Origin: Taxillus chinensis
Lineage: Eukaryota > Streptophyta > Magnoliopsida > Santalales > Loranthaceae
Reading direction: 5' to 3'
DNA length: 64,000 nucleotides
Assembly: GCA_023512835.1 (NCBI GenBank)
Contig: CM042090.1
Span: 23,712,148-23,776,147, forward strand
The position numbers were made by a program, and so were the translations under genes. Positions 48,001-58,900 of this stretch are shown here, in pieces (the first letter of the stretch is position 1; each line of letters begins with the position of its first letter). The notes below the pieces were generated by a model. That model searched no databases and had not been told where the DNA came from. It saw only the letters and a program-made list of their open reading frames with translations.

Positions 48001-49035
48001 TCACCATTGAGCGGTAGCCATAGTAGTGTGTAAACATAAATATCACATTCAATTAGAAAATTTTCAATTGGAACTGCAATTCAGCTTGTTGGTTTTCTTC
48101 AACAAGACACATTATTTATTGAATTTCTCACAACACTTTTTGATTATCAAAATATAAAAGCCAATATCTCTATGGGGCCAAAGGGGTAGACAAAATCCAG
48201 AGGCAACTAGCAGTGAAAACTTAAATTTCCTGTGTACCCAATATTCATTCATGAAGACGATCATCTCACTTCCATTACCCTAATTGCAGGAAATTAACTT
48301 ATTCACACACACACACACACACAAAATACTTCAAAAATCTTGTTAGGATTTGATATTGAAGAACCAAACTACCTCATAGAGGAGGTATTTCATCCTTTCA
48401 CTTATAAGCCTACTTTCATCCCTCAAAGCAACGCTAATGGCAGGATGCAACCACTGAGCAGTGCTAAGCCATGTAATGATAAATGGATGAGATGCAGAAA
48501 CATGGCACCACCAAGTAGGCCCTCCAGGTTGCTCCCAGTAAGGGGCTGCCAGTTCAGCCACAGTGAGGTTATCTTCATCATCCAACAACTCCGGCTGCTG
48601 TGAAGCCCAACCAGAATTTCCTTGCACCAATTGAATCAGCTCAGAAATTCTCTTCCATCCAATTGGTACCCAATGATGGCATGCAAGCGCTTCCTCGCTA
48701 TGAAGGTGAGTTTCACAGGCCTGGCCATCTTTGTGGCCAACTAGAGTACTGAGACTGCTCTGTTTCTCAATGTAGGACGCAGATTCCACTAAAGCATTCT
48801 CCTTTGCCTTCGTGGCGGAAGCGTCAGGTTTTTGAGTGTTGCTCTGGATTTTGGAGGAAGATTTTGGCCTATGCAGCTTCCTATCACTCCGTACAAGCTC
48901 GAAAGCACAAATAAGCCCATCTGTCCAAAGGGTACTTTCGCTGAAGGTCTCTTTACCGCCATGGCTTCCATCACCTTCCAACACTTTATTTTTATGGGCC
49001 TTTGAAATCGAAGAACTAGAACTTCCACAACTCAT
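45042..49035 (-). CDS. CorA-like Mg2+ transporter family protein (plant soluble-N-domain type)
   Basis: Seven exons: 49035-48373, 47791-47603, 47479-47388, 46664-46605, 46519-46450, 45788-45585 and 45410-45042, closing to 548 aa with GT-AG introns. It belongs to the plant family annotated as CorA-like (At2g42950/At1g29830 type, from memory). A Ser-rich N-terminus precedes a large cytosolic domain (WVPIGWKRISELIQLVQ, WWCHVSASHP). A helical stalk follows (IRVKWSVHAREEIVFELLQH, EEQEAVRGRLFTIQDVMQST), then two C-terminal membrane segments (VFGGCGLVLSIITGLFGIN and AFAIFAAILFIVGSALIAVG). The CorA signature GMN is GIN here (454-456), so Mg2+ transport cannot be assumed. A further in-frame 93-base candidate exon (46278-46186) between exons 5 and 6 would make 579 aa; see its own entry. 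Confidence 0.91.
45891..46157. mobile_element. AT-rich MITE-like element in a CorA-like gene intron
   Basis: The left end ATGTTTGATAGAAAAG and the right end GATTTTATCAAACACACGC form inverted repeats around the core TGTTTGATA. The interior is almost pure A/T. It starts about 30 bp from the donor of the candidate cassette exon and ends about 100 bp before exon 6. Confidence 0.6.
46186..46278 (-). other. Candidate in-frame cassette exon of the CorA-like gene
   Basis: Between exons 5 and 6 the minus strand reads CCAACAG|ATTGAACAG... and ends ...TTTTAGT|GTAAGATTTTT. The enclosed 93 bases are exactly 31 open codons in phase 0-0. They encode IEQSIYLSKRHQKNVLSW, then VNISKVEEVNNFS. Its inclusion keeps the frame; skipping gives the SSQ|VIRVKW join that I remember from homologues. 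The donor is strong, but the acceptor has a poor pyrimidine tract. Confidence 0.5.
47794..47834. repeat. Compound TA/CA/GA microsatellite at a splice acceptor
   Basis: On the minus strand the exon 2 acceptor of the CorA-like gene is (TC)n(TG)n(TA)n directly followed by TTCAG. The repeat therefore takes the place of the polypyrimidine and branch region. Confidence 0.9.
48304..48323 (+). repeat. (CA)n microsatellite
   Basis: Ten CA units in intron 1 of the CorA-like gene, 50 bp past the exon 1 donor. Confidence 0.9.
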
Positions 49036-49848
49036 TTTTTTCTTTTTCTTTTTGTAATTTGGGAGGAACCCCTTGCAGCCCCATCAGACCCTCAATCTCT
49101 CATCCAGGCTGCTTCCAAAAATCGATGATAAATCATTAAAAAACAATGTGGCACCAGACATCAAAATAAATTCACAGGATATCTTCACAACACGTCATGG
49201 GATTCCAGACACAAAATCTTCCTCCCAGTTAATCCTGCAATTTCAGAAAAAAATTTAAAATTATTATTATTGTTATTGTTATTGCAATTCATGTGGTTAG
49301 AGAAAAAAAGAAACTACAAATGAACTCGATAGCCTTTCAAAAACCTGGTAACCAGTAGCCACAAATCTTCCTAGGTTCTATTTATTCACACCTGAGAGCA
49401 ATTTCAGGAACATGACACCATCCCAATTGTTGCTTCAATTTGAGAAACAGAAAACAAATTATTATTGAAAAATTTTCAAAGTGGTTGGCCAAACAAATGG
49501 CTTTGATGGCCTAAAGAAAAAACAAAAGACAAACTTAAATCATCCTAGGTATCATCTATCTATCTTCTCAAATATCTGAATTCAAAACTGAGAAATAAAT
49601 ATTGAATCTATCTGTGCTAAACCAGACTCGAGTTAGCAGAGAACATCAATCACACTATGATGATGATAGCAAATGAATTATAGGGTATGGAAATGAGGGA
49701 TTGCATTACCTGCTTGCATGCGAACTGCGATCAATCTTTTCAGGCCACGAGCTGAGAATTATATATATATATATATATAGCTTTTTATTTTATTTTTAGG
49801 AATATCGGTTGCGTCGAATTTGTTGTACTTTACGAGTATTCATTTTAG

Positions 49849-49849
<1 letters not shown>

Positions 49850-49893
<44 letters not shown>
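49850..49893 (+). repeat. (TA)n microsatellite
   Basis: TA run of about 22 units in intergenic DNA. Confidence 0.95.
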
Positions 49894-49894
<1 letters not shown>

Positions 49895-52540
49895 TAACAA
49901 TGTCAACCTCTCTTTTTTTTTTTAACCACGCAGCACTGCATGAATTGTTGGTACATAATAATATTATTAATTTTATATTAAAATTTTTATTAGATATTTA
50001 AAATTGTGCACAACTCGATTAATATATTAATTTTAATTTATTAAATTGTTAATACAATTCCATAAATAATATAAAATCAAATACACACCCTCTTCACTGT
50101 TACTAGTTATATATATAACATAGGGTCCCGTGACTAAATTGTTAGCTTTTTTACTAATATAAATTACCAATTTATTTGACAATTTGTATTTGATTTTAGA
50201 AAGGACAGATGAGTTTTTTTTACAAAAACAATTCAAATATTCAATTACTTGTAATGGGTGAGATTCTAATTCTTGATTTTTTTTTTAGAGTGACTCTTGG
50301 AGTGTATTTTATTTGTGAGCAATGTTACATACAATTGGGATTAAATAATTTTTGAATAACCATAATGACATGACAGTCTATCAACTCATCGGAGGGAGTG
50401 AAAAAAGTCATGATCGTCCAATTGATCATGGTTTCATAACAATGCCATAAGCCGATTGCATAAATATTTATTTATTTTTTTGTTATTTATGGAGACATTA
50501 TTCCCAATTCATTTTTAATTTTGAATGAAAGAGACTTCGGATATTATTGAAATATGAAAGATAGAGAAAAGATACAAAATAAAATGCTTTAAGAAAAAAA
50601 ATTAAAGGATAGTTTATAAAAACGAAAACGTAACTCATTATTTTAAGATCTCTCCCCTTAGTAGCATATACGAGTTAATATGAATATAATCTTTTTTTAT
50701 AATTAATTTAATTGAAAGAGATTTATCCATGATTAAAACTTACCCAAGCAAATTTTCATCGATTTTAAAATATATTTACACTAGTATGTAACTTATTATT
50801 ATAAAAAATTTGATATAGAATAACCCATTATAAAGATGTTATATATCTATCGGTGCATATATCATAATTAATTGGGAATACCATATGCTTATAAAATGTA
50901 CATAGAAGGAGGGAGAGAGATGGAAGACGAGTCAAATTGAATTTGAGTGATTAAATTTTTATTGTTAGATAATTAATAATAGTCCTAAAATTAATAATAT
51001 GGATAATATTTAATACTAAATATTAACATATGAATGCATTTGCAAAGACCAAATTCGAAGCATTCGGGTGTGTTGGGTGGGATTTATTTAAACATTCAAA
51101 TTCAAATAAAATCGTTCATTTCATTCGGCTTTTAGTTTTAGCCACTAAATTTGATAGCTTTTAATTAATTTTTAATTTTTTGTCTGCAAATTGCTATATC
51201 AATAAGCTAGCAGATCCGAAATTAATTAAATCATTTAAAAGTAGTTATACTCTGGAATATGTGTGCATGCGTTGACTAAAGCAATGGAATAATTATAATT
51301 GCGAAGAAAACAACAAATTCTCAACAAAACAAAAATTATAAAAAGGCGCTAAAGAAAATTATATACTAATTTGAATGAAATATAAAAGAAGGACAAACTT
51401 CAGGCTGGACCATCGCAAAGAAAAACGAAAGCCAATCACGATTGTCCACGTTGAAAATTTTGTTTTAACAGTAGCATGCATGCATGACAGGGCTTTTCGA
51501 ATCATTGAAATTGGCTTTGGTGAGCAAAATTTTGGAGATTCAATCGTTCATTAATGTCGTATTCTTCTCCTCTCGTAGAAATCATATCTTCATCCCTCTC
51601 CTCCAGGGTTTGGAATTTTAGATTTCTTAAATTTGAGTTTTATACTTTGAAATTGTTATTTGTTATGAGTCCAATCTTCTTTATTCATCCCCAAATCTTC
51701 TAGAGGAATGAAATTGGTTATGTGTTTAGAATATTCTAGGGTTTAAACAAATTTGGAATTTGTTTCTCTTTAACAATTGGTAAACTGTGAGTTTATTTGA
51801 TGGTGTTTGGGGCTTGAAATTTAGGTGGCCGTAATTTATGTTTCCTGTTTCTTCTACCAACTTTGGTTTGGTAGAACTCTGCCTTGAAACAGCTAAACCA
51901 TGCATCCTACTAGTGTAACTTAATTTAGTTTGATTTTTTTTGTGTGTGTTGGTTTGATAAGTGGACTGCTTCATTATTTGTTTTAAATATATTAATATTT
52001 TGCGAAGTTTATATCCGTATTGTGTGTTATGCTTCTTCACGGATAGTTTTTTTTTTTTTTTGGCATATTGTTATATAACTCAGTTATTGTAATGTTATGT
52101 ATTTTTTTAATTCTTGCTTATAAAAACATGCCGTCGAAATTTGCATGAAGGAAAATATGTTTAATATAGTTCACTTGACATGTGTTTTTGTAGTTCATTA
52201 GGTGATGCTCGAAAAGTTATTGTGACATACAAGTTTGAAATGATGAAACAAATAAGAATGTAAAATAAAAATGATATATATAACCTTTTTTTTTCTGTTT
52301 TATTGTTAACTCCTTGTGGGCCTCCCATAATGTTGCTTGTTCATTTAATAATTTTAACCTCCTTTCTTTGACTCCCATGTGCACACAACTTTATAAGCCT
52401 CAAAATGTAAAACTGCATTAACAATTATTTTGTCTAGATAAATGACCATTTGCCATTTTAATAGTTAATATGAATAAAAAAAGTTGTAGTTAAAATTTTT
52501 ATCCATTTTAATTTTGTTAATTTTGTTTAGGATAGAATAA

Positions 52541-52704
52541 AAGGCAAACTCATTGTACAAAGCCTCTCCAAGTGTTAGGGTCAAGCCACAAGGAGTACTA
52601 TAAATGTAACCTTCTATCATAATTAATTAATTAATTAATAATTTCAAGAGGCATGTTTGTGACTCGAACTCATGATCTTTATAATTACAAAAGGCCTTTG
52701 GTTT
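52541..52704 (-). mobile_element. SINE (Au-like), diverged
   Basis: Minus-strand order: AAAGATCATGAGTTCGAGTC (a box-B-like word), CACAAACATGCCTCTTGAAA, then AGTACTCCTTGTGGCTTGAC and CTTTGTACAATGAGTTTGCC. This parallels the internal promoter and 3' body of Au-type tRNA-derived SINEs of angiosperms. No convincing target-site duplication; only AATAAAA flanks both sides. Older than the SINE near 24 kb. Confidence 0.6.
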
Positions 52705-53989
52705 ATAATAAAATAATTAAAAAAAACACAGAACCATAATATTACTCGGTAAACGCATTTGACCATGCTTCTTTGTTTACTATTATAAGCACATATAAAG
52801 TGTGAGAGATGGAAGCATTACTCATGATGCATCGTTTTCATAATGTCTGCATTTATGATTAATTTTTGGCACAAAAGAAAATACCATTTAATGTTTTTTG
52901 GGAGCATTGACCCTAGTTCTTCCCTTCATATTTTTAGTGGGTTTTATAGTTTGATGATCAATACCCACCGACAAATAAGCTTCATTGATTAATTGAGGCA
53001 AACCTGAGTCAAATTCTATTAAAGATGAAGAAATTATTGTATTAATAAAATTTACTAAATGCATTGCATTAATAGTTTGTAATGCTTATTTGATTAGGTT
53101 GTGCTTACATACATTAAGTTAAAAGAAATTGATTAATGGGTTTGCTTTTTATAGTACAATAGTTGGTTTGCAAATCAAGACAGATGCATGACACATCAAT
53201 GTGTATTGGATGGGATTGTTAAGCCACATAATATTATTAAAAAGTATTATTTGATAGTCATTAAAAGAAATTTCTAGTATTTCAAGTTAAACAAAAAAAC
53301 ACCTTTTAACTTTTTAATATTAATAGAAATTTATGTTAAAAATACAAGTATAGTTTAAACATTTTGATAATTCATTTAAAAAATTAGTTATAAAAAATAA
53401 AATTGATAATGAGACTTGCTTGAAAGTTGGTAAGGATGCATAGTTTAAATATTTAAATATGTTTGCATTTTGAATAAGTTTTGCTTACAAGCTGGTAATG
53501 ATATATTTTGTTTAGTGTTGTGTTTTTAATGGCCTTTGTTTATGTTTAAATAAATAGATAGTCAAATGTAAAAAGTTAGCTCTAATAGACTTCTTATCTC
53601 ACTTTTTACATTTAAACATTACTACAGTAATTGTTCACAAATAAAGAGTTATTATTTATTTTATACATAATATTATGATATTTTCCTAGTTTTTTCCCTT
53701 CACACCTCATTGTGTCTATAAACACCATCACCATATCGTTTTATCAAGGGTCGTTCATCTCCCTACCGCCGCTAGGGCATCCTCCTTTGTTTGGTCGTTG
53801 ATGGAGCATATTTCCTTCAATCGCCAACATTGCTAGAATCAAAACAATAGAAAATTGGAGAATAAGGGATCAAAACAGTAGAGAACCCTAGATCAAACCC
53901 TTTTTCTTCATCCCTTAGATTTCCTAGGGTTTAGTCGAATCTTTTTAGTCAGTCTCTTCGAAAAATATGGTGTACTTTCACTCGCCACA

Positions 53990-54640
53990 TTTGTGTCCTT
54001 TTTAAACAACTATTGCTCCGCGGGAAGGATTGATGAGGTCGACATGAATTTTGATGTCATGAATTGGTATGACATCGAGTAGGATGTTGTTGCCATGAAT
54101 TCGCTCCTAAATACAATGTGTCACCCGAAGAATAAAACTAAGGAGGCACAAAAATTCTTCAAGAAAATCAATGGAAAAATTCCCCTAAATGGGGATACCT
54201 TTACTACTTACTACAGGGGTGGGAGAAAGAAAAAGATGTGGCCAGGGCCAAGATTACTTTTGGGGATATGATAGTGTGAGTCGGTTGGAGCCTGTATAAC
54301 ATGTCAACTTACAATACTTACCAATCCACCCTTGTTCAAAGAAAGCAAGTTGGTAAGGGAATCAAGTTTTTTAAAGTTATGAAGGAGAATAACTGCCTTG
54401 AGTTTGCAATTTTTCTTCAATGCCCTTGATATTTTTGTCAAGAAAAATAAGTCAATCCAAGTACTTAAATTATGGGACATTATGGCAAGCAGTGGCTTGT
54501 CCAGTTTAATAATGTATAATGCCATTATTGAGTTGTTATGTAAAAACAATGAAATTGAGCATGCTTTTCCTTTCCTCTCTAACATGGCCTTCCATGGAGC
54601 ATTCGCAAATTTTTTGACATATTTATCACTGGAAGGATAG
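53990..54640 (+). pseudogene. Decayed pentatricopeptide-repeat (PPR) gene
   Basis: Reading across frames gives PPR-like text: VVAMNSLLNTMCHPKNKTKE then AQKFFKKING, LNGDTFT, LQGWEKEKDVARAKITFGDM, MSTYNTYQSTLVQRKQVGKG, IKFFKVMKENNCLE, and in another frame VLKLWDIMASSGLSSLIMYN then AIIELLCKNNEIEHAFPFL. These show the spaced helix pairs (typical V.TYN.LI..LCK and A..LF..M patterns) of P-class PPR proteins, which act in organelle RNA processing. Stops (for example TAG after DIE near 54080) and at least one frameshift break it. There is no intact start or C-terminus. It is intronless like most PPR genes. Confidence 0.72.
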
Positions 54641-55925
54641 ACAAACAACAAATTTTACTAGTCTCTGTTGTCAAAATGAAAAAGAGAAGAAACATATAGA
54701 TGATAGAGATAAAAGAAATAGAAAAGTAAAAAAAATATTTTAATAAAAATAAATTTAATTTAAAGATAAATATTGAATTATAAATTCTAAAAAATTGTAA
54801 AAATTCTTCACATGTATTTTGAATAGAACTGAATATGATCTTATATCAAATCTCTCCCTCACTATACCAAGTTTTTATTCGTAAACTTATTTTAAAAATA
54901 ACAGAGTATGTTGGTGGTATTTTTAATTTTTTATTTTCAAAAATCATATTTTAAGAGTATTTTTTGATAAATTGAATACACTATATTTGAAAATTGTTTT
55001 CTGTCCAAATATTTTCTATTTTTTTAAAGTATATTTTAAGGAGGACAACAGCACCACATCCTAGGGTTCTGAGTAGGGATGGTCGCACAGGAGAGATCTC
55101 ACTTAGGAGGGGAGTTGTCACGCTCTGAGAGGAATAAAAACTCACCAGAAAACATCAAATAAAAACATCCTAAATATATTTTTATTTTTCTACACTTAAA
55201 AAATAAAACAGATGCCAAATAATAATACAAGGAGGTTTTTATTCTTGAATACAAAAATTAAAAAAACAACCAAACAACAGCATATATTTAATTTAAAAAG
55301 CATTTATTTATTTTATAAAATGATGCAAAATAGGCTGGAAAAAGGGGCACCGACAATTTTATTTTATTTTTTTGACCAATTACATATAGAAACCGTTAGA
55401 AAATTTAAAATGTGCAATAGTTTAATAAAAGTACATAATGAAAATTCAACAAATGTAATTTTCTCATAAAATCATAAATAAAGTGATGCGCGCTAGCTGC
55501 AACTATACCACAAATAGCACAACAGCCTCTGAAGTCTAAATCTTAAAAAAGGTCAGATCAGTATTTGATTGGCTGTCATTAATCTGGTGCGGCCACATCC
55601 GGCATGGCAATGCAAAACGGCAAGGCAAACTGAAGTAGATTGGATTATAGAATCAGACAACTTTTAATGGCAAGGCAAAATGGGATTTACGAAAACCTTT
55701 ATGAAACAAAAAAAAAACCAGCAGAGAAATATATATTGTTCACTAACTGAAGTTGGCAAACGCGTTCCTATACTAAGATCAACGACAAATAAATACTAGA
55801 ATACAGCCTCCAGAGGCACACGCAGTTGAGACCAGACCTGTTCACAAATCCTAACTCGACCGCAGAGTCGCCTTTTTGCCATTGCAGGTCCAAGCTGAGG
55901 TCAGAACAGCCCTGAGAACGCAGTT
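54641..55925. other. Intergenic: PPR remnant to 3' end of the GIP1-like gene
   Basis: AT-rich DNA with a short GC-richer patch near 55050-55140. From about 55.5 kb it is probably the 3' untranslated region of the minus-strand GIP1-like gene. No frame of interest. Confidence 0.55.
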
Positions 55926-58900
55926 TTAGTAACTGTTCTGCCATATCTGTTGGGACTGATTGGATTGCTGCCCTTGGGTGCCGCCAAGAGCATCTCTAGG
56001 ATTCTGATGATGTTCCAGAGAGTTCCCAGCCTGGGAATTATAAAAATTTGGGTAAACAAGGTTTCCAGCGTGTTGGGTCAGCTGCTGGCTTTGCCGGAAA
56101 CCAGTAGCCTGCTGATTCTGCCCCTGGTAGTTATAATATGCGTTTGCTGGAACAGAAGATGCTGCTCTTGAGCTGAGACCATGAAGCCACATCTCTGAGT
56201 TTTCATTCTGACCAAAAAAAATGGGAAAAAAAAACACCACGCAAATCACAACCTTGTTATGACAAATTCCAGCACATTAGACTTCAATTTATTAACCTCC
56301 AATGTAACTCTAAAATTAAACAGAACAGGAAGGCTACCTCAGGCCAAATTGGGTAGTTCAAGAATAAAAAATAACTAAAATTTTGATTTTTGTTGTTACA
56401 GGTTTCTGAATAAAATGGCATGCTTTTAGCAAAGATTATATCAAACCACGCCATTGTATAGTCCACTAGACCAGCCTCTAGCAACACCATGTACAAATTA
56501 AACTAGCAGATAATTTTGTTACAGATTAACTACGGACATGGATTCAACACATCGGGTTTGGATATGCAGCAGAGTTTAAGTCATTGTTCAAAACCATGTT
56601 CCAAGTCACATGGCCTCGTTTTGAACCCTTTCTTATCATGTTCATTACAATTCAAGAGTATATGAACAACTAAGTGTTTTAAAGTGAATACCTGCCGAGC
56701 AGAGATCAATGAATTTCCATCCTTGTACTGAGAGTTCATAATATTGTCATAGTTTATCGCTGTTCCTGTTGAGGCTGTAGGTGGATTACGTGGAAAGTTT
56801 CCAGGAATACTGCTTGAGCTCTCAAATGCTCCATAGCCAGATGGGGCTGCAGCAGATTGCGATAAGCTGCTGGCAGACAAATTGTTTTTATACTGCGGGA
56901 GGACTGCTGCAAGAGATTGATGATACGAGCTGGTACCAGAAAATGCTTGCTGGAAAGCAGATGGGAGATATGCGTAGCTGCTCTGAGGTAAGAAAGAGTA
57001 CCCAATCATGTTCGCATAATGCCCCACAGTGGGTTGAGAATAAGGATGAACAGTGAGGTGTTGAGGAAGAGCAGGTCCCGTGGCAACATTAGTTCCAGGC
57101 ATGGTCTGAGCAGACTGGGATGAAGAAAAATTACTTGCCCTCAGAGCCTGCATGAATTAAAAAGAAATATGAATATAAACATATATGAAGAAAAATTCGT
57201 GAATTCAGACATTAACCGGGAAGTAACTATATAAGATACTGCTGCTGTCTCATTTTCCTTTTGATGCTACTTATCATTATGCAAAGCACATCAAATATTG
57301 CAAAGAGAAAAAAGAGATTCGCAAAAGTCAAGAATTCAACTGGAGTTTCAGGTAAACTGTCAAGAATTTCAGGTAATCAAATTCAAACATTTAATTGGAA
57401 GACCCAATAAGTCAACTACGAACGCATTATGCATTCTTTTACGCCTGTGAATGCAAAACATTAATTTTATAGGCAAACTTATGTAGTCGTAGTAATAGAC
57501 ACAGAAAGTAGACAAGGCTGAATAAGGATGACATACTAAGCTAGAGAGAACCTTGATCCCAAATATTTAAGGTCATTTACAAGGAAAAATAATATATTTA
57601 CAGTTAAAATTACATACAAATACATATCTCCCAGAAAATTCCACTCTTCATAACATCTTGGCTATTGCTCTTCGGTCTTCTTTGCACATAACTGAGTTTT
57701 GACAAACTCAAACACACTTCAACGTTCTCGATTTTTTTAAAATCGTTTTCCCCTCAATATTGATGTCATGTCATGTAAATACACACATACACAAATGATT
57801 TCTTTTGTTTTATTTCCTATAACCATGAAATTCAACTTAGTAAGGCCCTTCAATACCACACAATCAAAACCAAACTAGGGAAGAATTACCCAACCCGACG
57901 GAATTTGATATCACTTTTGAACAAATATCTCCTAATTGCCAAAGATTCTATAGCATAAGACATAACATGCCATAAAAACAATTACATATCATTCGATCAT
58001 GTCCAAAATCCTCTTCCAAAAAAAGAAAAATAAAAGACACGCAGAAAACGTGTGGTCCTTGAACGGAAGTTCTTCCAAGCAACACTAGACATGCACGCAT
58101 GCATGCACAAACAGATCAAGAAAGCTAGTGTAAAGGGTACCTCTTGTATGTTAATGGTTGGCCCACCAATGGCGGACACGGTATTATATTTTGAGGGCAA
58201 TGATTGGGCCTTTGGGAATGGTGCATAGTCAAGATCAGACTCCCTAGCAGGTGTTGCAGTGGATGCCAACAAAGTATTTGGTAATGCATTTGAATATGCC
58301 TGCCATGGCAAATTAATATAGAGTAAGCATTAGCTAAATTTAAAATTTGTTACAAAGAACATTCAGGATCAAAGAGGTGGGGAATTTATTTTTTAAAAAG
58401 TAAACAAACACCACACTATAGAAAATTAAATATAGTCATGCCTTTAAAAAATGGGGATTTGACGCAGATAACTCATTGTTTCATGCAGCCAACCTGCACC
58501 TTTATTTACCAGAATTTACCATTATTATCTTTATAATCCTCTAAATAATTTTCCAGTTTAATCCGTCATAAGCTACAACCCTTTAAGCAAAGATACTACA
58601 CACAATTCAAAAGTCACCGCAGAAGAGCACAAAAGACATACTGGGAGCATTCCGTATGTAGTTGGCAAGTTCAATTGCTGTGTGAGTTCCCATTCTTGAG
58701 CTTTCACTCATATATACAATTACAAAGCATGATATTTTTGTTTAACCTTTAGCAGCACATCATGAACAAGTATCAAACTACCAACATCAACCATCCACAA
58801 ATCCATATTAATGAGTCAAAAAAAATCAACATTGAAGAGCTACAAACCAAAATTTTCGCATGCATCAAAACAATTTTTTCATCACCATTATAATTAATAA

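Larger units (their letters stand above)
49036..53989. other. Long intergenic region upstream of the CorA-like gene
   Basis: 49.04 to about 49.75 kb is the probable leader and promoter of the CorA-like gene; TA repeats follow at 49758-49779 and 49850-49893. Further on it is AT-rich. About 51.48-51.95 kb is moderately GC-richer and contains AGGGTTTGGAATTTTAG and CTAGGGTTTAAAC words like a transcribed leader, but no frame follows. A SINE lies at 52541-52704. Nothing else is supportable. Confidence 0.55.

Noticed and set aside
52650..52690. tRNA-like box B word suggesting a tRNA gene
   Set aside because: No cloverleaf or anticodon arm fits; the surrounding text matches an Au-type SINE derived from a tRNA.
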